A stretch of 39,883 nt of DNA from CAYXVB01 sp964467785 (lineage in GTDB: Bacteria > Bdellovibrionota > UBA1018): the NCBI GenBank assembly GCA_964467785.1, contig CAYXVB010000009.1:1-39883 (forward strand), read 5' to 3'. Shown here in pieces: positions 27,091 to 34,302 of this stretch (the first letter of the stretch is position 1; each line of letters starts with the position of its first letter). A program made the position numbers and the translations under genes. The notes beneath the pieces were generated by a model. The model was not told the origin of the DNA. It did not search any database and saw nothing but the letters and a program-made list of their open reading frames with translations.

Positions 27091-29847
27091 TCAGCTCGAA
27101 GGCAGGGCCGGGACGTCTCCCGGGAGCGGTGCCAGCACGTCGCCCGTGGGGGGGGCGGGCGGAGCGGTCGGTGTCTCGGGGCCTGCTGCCGGAGCCGCCG
27201 GGCCCGTGCTCCCGGCCGGTGCGTCCGGAGCCGCGGGCGCGGCTGGAGCCGGATGCTTGAACTTGTTTTTTTCCTCCGCAGGAGCGGGTACTGCGGCCGG
27301 CCCATCCTCCTCGCCGATAGTCACGGAGCTATTTCGGCGCGCCATGATGTCTTCCAGATTGGGCAGCGAGCGGATGATCTTGTCCCGCTGCTTGCGATGC
27401 GGATCCTCGCCGCCCATATCCGCTTCGATCATGTCATCCCGGTCCTTGAGCTTGCGGTCAAGGATCGAGCGGACCTTGGCATACTGGGCCTCGGACTGTC
27501 GCACAATATGGGGGGTCAGGAAAACCAGAAGATTGGTTTTTTCCGTAACCGAGCTTTTGGCGCGGAACAGCCAGCCCAGAATCGGGATATCGCCCAGCAG
27601 GGGGATCTTGTTGACCGTTTCCGAAATGCGATCCCGCATCAGGCCGCCGATCACGATCGTGTCGGCGTCCCCGGCGACAACGGTCGTCGTGGCCGAGCGA
27701 TCGAGATAGCTGAAGGCCTGATCTTGGAGCGCCTTGGGGACCGAGCCGGTATTGATGCTTCCGATCTGGGTCGTGATGTCGAGCTTAACGAAGTTCGAGC
27801 GCTTGTTGATCTGCGGCTTGATCTTGATCGAAAGAGTGACCGGCTGGTACTCGATGCTCGGAGTCACGACGCCGGTCGAGGTCACGCTGCTCTTGGGAAT
27901 CGGGACTTTTTCGGTCGACTCGAAGGTTGCATCCGTGTTGTCCAGCGCGATGATCTGAGGCGTGGCGAGAACGTTGGACTTGGAGTTGGACTGGATCGCC
28001 TTGATCAGCCCCTGGACATCGGAGACGGAATAGCTCGTGCCGCCCACGGAGATCGAACCGGGATTACCGGCTTTGAAGGGGAGCACAGCCCCGGTTTGGC
28101 TCGCGGGGTTCTGGATCCAGGCAAAGAAATCCGAGTTCGGCGCGGAGAGGATGCCCGAAGTGGGGCTGCCGATCGAAGCCGAGTAGTCGAACGTCTTACT
28201 CATCGAGACTTCGAGGAGGACGACCTCGACAAAGACCTCGTCGCGCGGGATGTCAAGCTTGCCCACCACGCGCTGGACGGTCACGAAGTCCGAAGGGGAC
28301 GCCGTGATGACGAGCGAATTGGTGGCCTTGTCGGCCGCGACCTTGATCGAGCCTTCAAAGAGGTTCTGGCTGACTGGATTGATGCCCGTTCCGCCGCCGA
28401 TCGGTATCGCGCTCGGGCGCGGCCCGCTCGAGGAAAGGTTGTTCAGCGTGTTTGCGATCGCCTCGGCGTCGGCGAACTGCAGGTACATGACGTGGACCTT
28501 GCCGCCGCCAGTCTGGGCCGGGAGCTTCTGGTCGAGGCGGGCCACGAGCTCCTTGACTTGATCGACGCCCTTGACGTTGGCGTTGACGATCAAGGTGTTG
28601 GTGCGCTCGTCGCCGATGATCGTGTTGATGACGCCGCCTTCTTTGGTTCGGCGCGCGTTGAAGCGGCCGCCCATCCCGCCAAAGCGCGGTCCGCCGCCTG
28701 GCGCGCCCGCGCTGGCGCCCCCAGTGCCCGGGATGAGTTGGTCGATCAGCTTGGAGAGTTCGGAGGCGGAGGCGAATTTGACCGGGATCACCTCGATGGA
28801 GAGGTCATAGCCCTCGACGTCGAGCAGTTCGAGCATCTTGGCGAGCTTGGAGATGTTGGAGCCCGTGTCCGTCACGATGACCGTATTGGTCTGATCATAG
28901 GGGATAATGCGGGAGTTGGCCGGCATGAAGCTGCGGAAAGTACGGGCCACTTCCTCGGAGTCGATGTACTTGAGCTGGAACACGCGGGTGATCAGCGCGT
29001 CAGTGTCCGGCGAGAACTCGCCCGAGTAGGTTTTGAGCTGCTTGTCGCGTGCGTCGCGCTGGCGCGCGATGCGGATGTACTTGCCAGAAGGGATCAGGGC
29101 GAAGCCGTTGATGTCGAGCGCCGTCAGAAAAGCTCTCCAAGCGTCGCCTACCGTGATGGACGAGTTGGAAACGATCGTGATCCGGCCTTTGACGTCTTTA
29201 TCGAGGATGAAGTTCTTGCCCGTGAGCTTTCCCAGCGTCTTGGCGATATCCAGGATGTCGGCGTCCGGGAAATTGAAGTCCGTGACCAGTTCCTTGCTTC
29301 CGTCGCCGGTCTCATTATTGACTTCGATATTTTGAACGGATCGATGGGTCACGACGCCGCCGTTCGGGCCGCCTCCCATACTGGTGTTTCCGCCACTGTT
29401 GCCAGCCGTCGAATACGTGCCGCCTCCGCGCGGCGTACCGCCGCTCGGAGAACCGCCGCCCGGGGAGCCGCCCGAGCTACCCCCTGTGTTGCCGACCGAG
29501 GACTGGCCCGGAGGAGGAAAGGACAGCTCGTCTTCGTCGTCTTCCTCGAAGAAGCTTGGCCTTCCGCCCGGAGTCGGCGCATTGGCAAAAGGATTGGTGA
29601 ACGTCCGCGCGCCCGGCCTGAGGCCTCCGGCCGAGTTCGGATCCGCGGCCCAAGCGCCCTGAGTCATCAGCGCGAGAAGCCCGGCCACGCCGATGAGGCT
29701 GATCAGGCTCGCCGTGATCTGCAGCCAGCGGAGGTCGTCGGTATGAATCTCGGAGAGTCCCTCCGTCTGGGTTTCGGCGCGGGTGCCTCTTGGGAGAGTG
29801 TCGGGAGCGAGGGTGATCTTGTTTGCCGCGTTCGTCAATTGGGTCAT
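27091..29847 (-). CDS. gspD: Type II secretion secretin GspD
   Basis: 918 residues, longer than the usual 650-750. After a long polar lead of about 40 residues comes a hydrophobic signal segment (LISLIGVAGLLALMTQGAWA). A Gly/Ser/Pro-rich stretch follows, then the N0-N3 domains (FNFPDADILDIAKTLGKLTG, LITRVFQLKYIDSEEVARTF, ITASPSDFVTVQRVVGKLD). The secretin core carries KIPLLGDIPILGWLFR and KTNLLVFLTPHIV. The last ~60 residues are Ala/Pro-rich low complexity. It forms the outer-membrane pore. AGGTG eight or nine bases upstream, overlapping the gspC stop, is the SD. Confidence 0.96.
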   Translation of the reverse strand: MTQLTNAANKITLAPDTLPRGTRAETQTEGLSEIHTDDLRWLQITASLISLIGVAGLLALMTQGAWAADPNSAGGLRPGARTFTNPFANAPTPGGRPSFFEEDDEDELSFPPPGQSSVGNTGGSSGGSPGGGSPSGGTPRGGGTYSTAGNSGGNTSMGGGPNGGVVTHRSVQNIEVNNETGDGSKELVTDFNFPDADILDIAKTLGKLTGKNFILDKDVKGRITIVSNSSITVGDAWRAFLTALDINGFALIPSGKYIRIARQRDARDKQLKTYSGEFSPDTDALITRVFQLKYIDSEEVARTFRSFMPANSRIIPYDQTNTVIVTDTGSNISKLAKMLELLDVEGYDLSIEVIPVKFASASELSKLIDQLIPGTGGASAGAPGGGPRFGGMGGRFNARRTKEGGVINTIIGDERTNTLIVNANVKGVDQVKELVARLDQKLPAQTGGGKVHVMYLQFADAEAIANTLNNLSSSGPRPSAIPIGGGTGINPVSQNLFEGSIKVAADKATNSLVITASPSDFVTVQRVVGKLDIPRDEVFVEVVLLEVSMSKTFDYSASIGSPTSGILSAPNSDFFAWIQNPASQTGAVLPFKAGNPGSISVGGTSYSVSDVQGLIKAIQSNSKSNVLATPQIIALDNTDATFESTEKVPIPKSSVTSTGVVTPSIEYQPVTLSIKIKPQINKRSNFVKLDITTQIGSINTGSVPKALQDQAFSYLDRSATTTVVAGDADTIVIGGLMRDRISETVNKIPLLGDIPILGWLFRAKSSVTEKTNLLVFLTPHIVRQSEAQYAKVRSILDRKLKDRDDMIEADMGGEDPHRKQRDKIIRSLPNLEDIMARRNSSVTIGEEDGPAAVPAPAEEKNKFKHPAPAAPAAPDAPAGSTGPAAPAAGPETPTAPPAPPTGDVLAPLPGDVPALPSS

Positions 29848-29858
29848 GCCTGTTCACC

Positions 29859-30905
29859 TCAGTGAATGTCGAAAACCAGTGTTTGGGGGCGGCCATTGCG
29901 CTTGACCTGCAGCTCGAGGTGGGGGGTCTCCTTGAGGCGGTTGAGCATGCCGAAAGCGGCCGCGGGATCGTTGATCGGCTGGCCGTCGACGCCGACGATG
30001 ACGTCGTCGTTCTTGAGGCCGAGCTTGTCATAGATGCTTCCAGGCACGATCTGGAAACACTTGAAGCCCGCCGTGGCGCCGTTCTCGAAGTTCGGCACGC
30101 AGCGGGCCTGGGTCAGGATGTTGTTGAGGTCCTTGAGGGCGTTGTCCACCTCGGCGCGCGAGATGTTGAACTGGTTCGAGCCCGTCTGCTCGATTCCGAC
30201 GCCCATGCCGCCGCCGAGAGTGATGCGCGGATTGATCGCCGAGATCTCCTCGGGGAGATCCACGAACTCGCGACGACCCGACGAAAGATTGACGAATACG
30301 ACTTTGCGCGCTTCGACTTTGACGATGCGGGCCTTGGAGGGAATCTCGTCCTCGATTCGGACGGGGTAGACGAGATTGGCGGCTTTGTCCTCGATCGTGG
30401 CGATCGAGCGCAGTTCGTCACGCAGAATGATAGTGCCGATCAGGTTGAAGGGCAGGCTCGTACGGACTGGGACGCCGCCCAAGTCGGTGGACTGGTTGTC
30501 CTCGCCCGGGATGAGCCCTTTGCTGTTGAACAAGTTGCGCGTGAAGATCGGCGTGTAATCGTCGATCGTGCGGATTTTGCGGGCCTGGCCTCGCACGGGG
30601 CGGGCGATCGGAGGCTCCGGGATGTACCGCCCCGCGAACAGGGCGGCGAGATCGGCGAAGAAGAAGGTGCAAAGCAGGACCGTGACGAGGCGGGTGTAGA
30701 AACCCAACCCCCGGCTCTTGAAGGTTTTGCTCGCCCACTCGACGAATGTGGCCGTATCGAGGTTCCGAAGCCCCGACCGGAGCTGGGATACGTCCATGTT
30801 CCGGGTGCGCGCGAAGAAACGGCCCGTCTTTTCGCCAATGGCGCCAAACGCGTCGGAGAACTTCTTTAGATGCGGTTTCGAGTTGGAGTCATCGTCTGCT
30901 GACAT
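29859..30905 (-). CDS. gspC: Type II secretion protein GspC
   Basis: 348 residues, first gene of the operon. A cytoplasmic N-terminus of about 65 residues is followed by one membrane helix (TRLVTVLLCTFFFADLAALF), the homology region (YTPIFTRNLFNSKGLIP, then PFNLIGTIILRDELRSIATI), and a C-terminal PDZ domain (FQIVPGSIYDKLGLKNDDVI, PINDPAAAFGMLNRLKE). It bridges the inner-membrane platform and the secretin. No Shine-Dalgarno is visible before ATG 30905. Confidence 0.94.
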   Translation of the reverse strand: MSADDDSNSKPHLKKFSDAFGAIGEKTGRFFARTRNMDVSQLRSGLRNLDTATFVEWASKTFKSRGLGFYTRLVTVLLCTFFFADLAALFAGRYIPEPPIARPVRGQARKIRTIDDYTPIFTRNLFNSKGLIPGEDNQSTDLGGVPVRTSLPFNLIGTIILRDELRSIATIEDKAANLVYPVRIEDEIPSKARIVKVEARKVVFVNLSSGRREFVDLPEEISAINPRITLGGGMGVGIEQTGSNQFNISRAEVDNALKDLNNILTQARCVPNFENGATAGFKCFQIVPGSIYDKLGLKNDDVIVGVDGQPINDPAAAFGMLNRLKETPHLELQVKRNGRPQTLVFDIH

Positions 30906-30922
30906 GGCAAACAGCTGTTAAC

Positions 30923-30937
30923 GCAAGAGCGATGCCA
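30923..30937 (-). promoter_or_regulatory. Sigma-54-like -24/-12 site upstream of gspC
   Basis: Read on the minus strand the sequence is TTGGCATCGCTCTTGC, matching TGGCA(N6)TTGC with exact GG-to-GC spacing. Transcription would start near 30911, only about six bases before the gspC ATG. The -24 element deviates from consensus at two positions (TC for CG). No activator gene is nearby. Confidence 0.4.
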
Positions 30938-30952
30938 AGGGGCGGCAGAAAA

Positions 30953-30977
30953 TTTTCCGACCAGCCAGGTCAGAAAA
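30953..30977. promoter_or_regulatory. 25-bp dyad upstream of gspC
   Basis: TTTTCCGACC (30953-30962) and GGTCAGAAAA (30968-30977) are inverted repeats with one mismatch around AGCCA. It lies about 30 bp upstream of the sigma-54-like site for gspC and could be an activator or repressor site. Confidence 0.35.
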
Positions 30978-31052
30978 TGCAGGAAAAAGCCCGGAATTTC
31001 GCGCGTAAATTCTTTGTCGCTCCGAACGCTTCGTGAGCGTTGCGCGCGGTGT

Positions 31053-31107
31053 CTGACAAAATGTCAGAATCAGTCGAAGCAGGCCCGAAGGGCTGACAAT
31101 TTGTCAG
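31053..31107. promoter_or_regulatory. Paired 15-bp palindromic operators upstream of the acyl-CoA dehydrogenase gene
   Basis: CTGACAAAATGTCAG at 31053-31067 and CTGACAATTTGTCAG at 31093-31107 share perfect seven-base arms and are centred exactly 40 bp apart. They lie in the 316-bp divergent region between gspC and the acyl-CoA dehydrogenase, 115-170 bp before the latter. The shape suggests a dimeric regulator binding twice on nearly the same DNA face. Confidence 0.6.
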
Positions 31108-31221
31108 TAGGGAGGAGCGCCGAAAAAGGGTGCCCAGAAGCGGGCCGCTAATCGCGAGACAACGCCCCAGGGATATGGAACACTGAATGAAGATAAAAAT
31201 TCAACGGAGAGTCCTCAAACT

Positions 31222-32964
31222 ATGCCGCTCGAACAGAACAGTTTCATGAAATCCTTTTTCTTCGGCCAGATCCGGGAGGAGCTGATTTTCCCGTTCCCGA
31301 AGCTCAAGCCGGAAACCAGCGAGACGGTCTCGATGATCCGGGACTCGCTTGAGAAATTCGCGAAGGACAACGTGAAGTCACCGGAATGGGACGAAAAAGG
31401 GGGCGCACCCCATGAGATCGTGCAGAAGCTTGCCGAGCTCGGCATCCTCGGCATGGCTGTGCCGGAGGATCTCGGAGGGCTCGGTCTCCCGCAGTTCGGC
31501 TATGCGCGCGTGATGCAGGAGCTCGCCGCCACCGACGCGAGCCTTGCGGTGATCTCCGGCGCGCACCAGAGCATCGGTTATAAGGCCGTGATGCTCTTCG
31601 CCAGCGACGAACAGAAGAAGCGTTGGCTGCCCAAGCTCGCCTCCGGCGAGATGATCGCCTGCTTTTGCCTGACCGAGCCCTCGAGCGGCTCCGACGCCGC
31701 GTCGATCCAGACGCGCGCGGTGCTTTCCGAGGACAAGTCCCACTACATCCTCACTGGCAACAAGCTCTGGATCTCCAATGGCGAGGTCGCCACTTTCATG
31801 ACCGTCTTCGCCAAGACCGAGGTGATCGAAGGCGGCGAGAAAAAGGATAAGGTGACCTGTTTCGGCCTCGAGATCCCGGCTGAAGGCGTCACCGTCGGCC
31901 CGCACGAGCACAAGCTCGGCATCCGCGGTTCCTGGACCAATGCGATCCATTACGACAAGGTTAAGGTGCCGGTCGAAAACGTGATCGGCGGGGTCGGGCA
32001 GGGTTTCAAGATCGCCATGAACGTGCTCAACCACGGCCGCATGGGTCTGGCCGCCGGCTGCGTCGGCGGCGCCAAGAACGCGATCAAGGCCTCGGTCGCG
32101 CACGCCAACGAGCGCGTCCAGTTCAAGTCCAAAATCGGCGAATTCGGCATGATCAAGGAGAAAATCGGCCGCATGATGATGCAGTGTTACGTCGCCGAGA
32201 GCATGACGTACATGACGACATCGCTGATCGACCGCGGTGATTGCGATTACTCGCTCGAGAGCGCGAACGCCAAGGTGTATGCCAGCGAGATGGTCTGGGA
32301 GGTGATGGACGAGAATCACCAGATCTGGGGCGGCAACGGCTACAGGAAAGAGTACCCGTATGAGCGCTGGCTGCGCGATTCGCGCATCAACCGCATTTTT
32401 GAGGGTACCAACGAAATTCTGCGCGCGTTCATCGCGCTTTCGGGCATGCAGGGTCCCGGCCAGGAGCTCGCCGGCCTAGCCGAAGCGATCAAATATCCGA
32501 CCAAAGGCTTGGGCGTCGTGACCGACTTCGCCGTCCGCCGCATCAAGCGCAGCGTGATCGGCGAGACGATGACCAAGGCTCATCCCGCGCTCAACAAGTA
32601 CACGGGCCAGCTCGAGGAGATCTCGGGCGAGTTTGCCACGCAGGTGGAGGTGCTCCTGCGCCGCCATGGCAAGAACATCCACAAAAAGCAGTTCGCCCAA
32701 AAGCGGATCGCCGATATCGCGATCGACTTCTACGCGATGTGCTGCGTGCTCTCCCGCGTGACGGCCTCCATCGAGAAAGCCGGCGGAAATCTCGAGGCCG
32801 TGCAGCTCGAGCTGGCGATCATCGAAGCGTTTTTCAATCGCGCCGGCCGCCGCATCAAGAGCAACTTCAAATCGATCGACAAAAACGATGACGATGCCAT
32901 GAAGCTCATCGCCGCCAAGGCCTATGAGCTCGGCGAGTACCCGTTCGACGCTCTTAAATTGTAA
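31222..32964 (+). CDS. Acyl-CoA dehydrogenase, very-long-chain (VLCAD/ACAD9-like)
   Basis: 580 residues, longer than typical 380-residue acyl-CoA dehydrogenases because of a C-terminal helical domain, as in VLCAD/ACAD9. It catalyses FAD-dependent alpha,beta-dehydrogenation of acyl-CoA in fatty-acid beta-oxidation. Visible motifs are CFCLTEPSSGSDAAS (FAD binding, about 147-161), WISNGEVA, GIRGSWTNAIHYDKVKVP, and QIWGGNGYRKEYPYERWLRD. The catalytic Glu is at about 394 in RIFEGTNEILR. GGAGA at 31206-31210 is the SD. It is a single-gene unit, with paired palindromes upstream and a strong terminator downstream. Confidence 0.95.
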   Translation: MPLEQNSFMKSFFFGQIREELIFPFPKLKPETSETVSMIRDSLEKFAKDNVKSPEWDEKGGAPHEIVQKLAELGILGMAVPEDLGGLGLPQFGYARVMQELAATDASLAVISGAHQSIGYKAVMLFASDEQKKRWLPKLASGEMIACFCLTEPSSGSDAASIQTRAVLSEDKSHYILTGNKLWISNGEVATFMTVFAKTEVIEGGEKKDKVTCFGLEIPAEGVTVGPHEHKLGIRGSWTNAIHYDKVKVPVENVIGGVGQGFKIAMNVLNHGRMGLAAGCVGGAKNAIKASVAHANERVQFKSKIGEFGMIKEKIGRMMMQCYVAESMTYMTTSLIDRGDCDYSLESANAKVYASEMVWEVMDENHQIWGGNGYRKEYPYERWLRDSRINRIFEGTNEILRAFIALSGMQGPGQELAGLAEAIKYPTKGLGVVTDFAVRRIKRSVIGETMTKAHPALNKYTGQLEEISGEFATQVEVLLRRHGKNIHKKQFAQKRIADIAIDFYAMCCVLSRVTASIEKAGGNLEAVQLELAIIEAFFNRAGRRIKSNFKSIDKNDDDAMKLIAAKAYELGEYPFDALKL

Positions 32965-33004
32965 GCTCCGACCCTTAGCGAGTCGTCTTTTTCCTCCGCA
33001 AAAG

Positions 33005-33065
33005 CGTTGCTCCCCGCCTAGGAGTCCCGGTCTATCCGGGCTTCTCGGCGGGGAGCAACGTTTTT
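33005..33065 (+). terminator. Strong terminator of the acyl-CoA dehydrogenase gene
   Basis: CGTTGCTCCCCGCC (33005-33018) pairs perfectly over 14 bp with GGCGGGGAGCAACG (33047-33060), with a further nested CCCGG/CCGGG stem in the loop, and is followed by TTTTT. Confidence 0.88.
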
Positions 33066-33245
33066 AGGTGTCTAAAGTTTAGACAGTTGTCGAGGCAATC
33101 CGGGCGGCGTTCTGTAGGTGGGCAGCGCGCTGGCGGTGAGTGCGCCATTGAAGCGGAATAGTTTTCGAGAACTTGGACGATTTCAGGCTCATTCTACTTC
33201 TTCGGCACTCCGCTTGCTTATGGGGCCGCGGGATGCATGACGCAT
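33066..33245. other. Intergenic stretch without a supported gene
   Basis: Part of the 524-bp interval between the acyl-CoA dehydrogenase terminator and carD. I see no convincing coding frame, RNA gene or repeat in these 180 bases; a possible minus-strand small ORF ends at its right edge. Confidence 0.4.
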
Positions 33246-33440
33246 CTAGTGGCGCGTTAGAATTTCTTCCGCGCGACCAGCATACCGCGACTGAAATGCG
33301 GTTAAGCCTTGGCTGATCGCAGAAAAATAGGGCGATCGGATGAGGCCATGCCGACTGTCCAAAAAGTATTCAGCATGTGTGTAAAACGTCTGCGATATCA
33401 AGAGGTTCTCGTGAAGCATTTCTGTTGAGCGTGTTGACAT
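33246..33440 (-). CDS. Possible small protein divergent from carD
   Basis: A 64-codon open frame from ATG 33440 (alternative ATG 33419). The translation is protein-like, with aromatic residues and few Arg runs, for example LLISQTFYTHAEYFLDSRHG and SQGLTAFQSRYAGRAEEILT, and is predicted mostly helical. I do not recognise it; a distant phasin-like helix is a speculation only. No clear SD. Its start codon overlaps the -35 element of the candidate carD promoter on the other strand, so expression of the two could interfere. It could equally be chance open frame. Confidence 0.35.
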   Translation of the reverse strand: MSTRSTEMLHENLLISQTFYTHAEYFLDSRHGLIRSPYFSAISQGLTAFQSRYAGRAEEILTRH

Positions 33441-33461
33441 TTTGCGGATTCTCGTGATAAG
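33434..33461 (+). promoter_or_regulatory. Candidate promoter of carD
   Basis: A perfect TTGACA at 33434-33439 and GATAAG at 33456-33461 with a 16-bp spacer. Predicted start near 33467, giving a leader of about 120 bases that contains a terminator-like hairpin. Confidence 0.55.
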
Positions 33462-33494
33462 GTCTCGCGGTCCAAATTTCTGCCCAAAAGGATC

Positions 33495-33517
33495 AAGCCC
33501 TGGTGACAGGGCTTTTT
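33495..33517 (+). terminator. Intrinsic-terminator-like hairpin in the carD leader
   Basis: AAGCCCTG (33495-33502) and CAGGGCTT (33507-33514) form a perfect eight-bp stem capped by GTGA, a GNRA tetraloop, and running into TTTTT (33513-33517). It lies between the promoter and carD, so it may act as an attenuator or end a ~50-nt leader RNA. An SD (AAGGA, 33488-33492) with a GTG in the loop could start a nine-codon leader ORF (33503-33532). Confidence 0.6.
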
Positions 33518-33589
33518 CGACAGACCGGGTAGAGGTTTTGGGCGAGCGGTCGGCGTGAGCCGGTCAGCAGCAGTTGGAGGTATTTCAGA

Positions 33590-34072
33590 ATGTTCAAAGT
33601 TGGTGATAACGCGGTCTATCCTGCTCATGGTGTTGCGATCATTAAGCGGATCGAAGAGCGGGACGTCGGGGGCAGGATCAAGAAATTCTATGTCCTCCAA
33701 GTCGTCGAAAATCAGATGACCATCATGGTTCCGACCGACAACGTCGAATCCGTGGGCCTTCGTGAGATCGCGTCTTCCAAGGACGTCAAGAAAGTCTATG
33801 ACATCCTCTCACAGCGCAATGTGAAGATCGATCAGACCACCTGGAACCGTCGTTACCGTGAGTACATGGAAAAGATCAAGACCGGTTCGATCTTCGAGAT
33901 CGCCGAAGTGCTGCGTAATCTATTCCTGCTGCGTCACAGCAAGGATTTGTCGTTCGGAGAGCGCAAGATGCTTGATCAGGCCAAGCAGCTCCTCGTGAAG
34001 GAGATTTCGCTCGCGAAGAAGGCGAACGAAGCGGTCATCGAGCAGGAAATCCAGACGATTTTCGCTTCGTGA
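33590..34072 (+). CDS. carD: CarD/CdnL-family RNA-polymerase-binding regulator
   Basis: 160 residues. The N-terminal CarD/TRCF RNA-polymerase-interacting domain is complete (FKVGDNAVYPAHGVAIIKRI, then YVLQVVENQMTIMVPTDNVESVGLREI). It is followed by the helical DNA-binding domain (WNRRYREYMEKIKTGSIFEIAEVLRNLFLL, LSFGERKMLDQAKQLLVKEI). The length and lack of a basic C-terminal tail match CdnL/CarD of Myxococcus and Mycobacterium, which stabilise open promoter complexes, especially for rRNA genes. GGAGG at 33576-33580 is a strong SD. It is monocistronic, between its own leader hairpin and a downstream terminator. Confidence 0.95.
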   Translation: MFKVGDNAVYPAHGVAIIKRIEERDVGGRIKKFYVLQVVENQMTIMVPTDNVESVGLREIASSKDVKKVYDILSQRNVKIDQTTWNRRYREYMEKIKTGSIFEIAEVLRNLFLLRHSKDLSFGERKMLDQAKQLLVKEISLAKKANEAVIEQEIQTIFAS

Positions 34073-34098
34073 TCTGAAGCGGACCCCGAAAGGGATTC

Positions 34099-34145
34099 AA
34101 ACAGGCGGCGGATGAGCTTTCATCCGGCCGCCTGTTTCATTTTGA
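34099..34145 (+). terminator. Terminator of carD
   Basis: AAACAGGCGGCGGATGA (34099-34115) pairs with 34120-34137 through a 17-bp stem with one bulged base, followed by CATTTTG. Confidence 0.75.
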
Positions 34146-34302
34146 GCGAACCCCGATCGAGGGAACGGGGGGTCAAGCAGGCGGTCCTGAAGTGGGCTGG
34201 AAATCGAGGGGATTGCGTTCGAGTTCCTGTCTGTTTCCATTGTGGAAGCGATTTGTTTCCGAATGAGTTTAACGCTTGCGGATCTTATGTTAAGCGTCCT
34301 CA

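Noticed and set aside
26338..29865. A 1175-codon open frame on the plus strand
   Set aside because: It lies antisense to gspE and gspD in the complementary GC-rich phase; composition is Asp/Arg/Leu-heavy with no domain. A shadow of the secretion genes.
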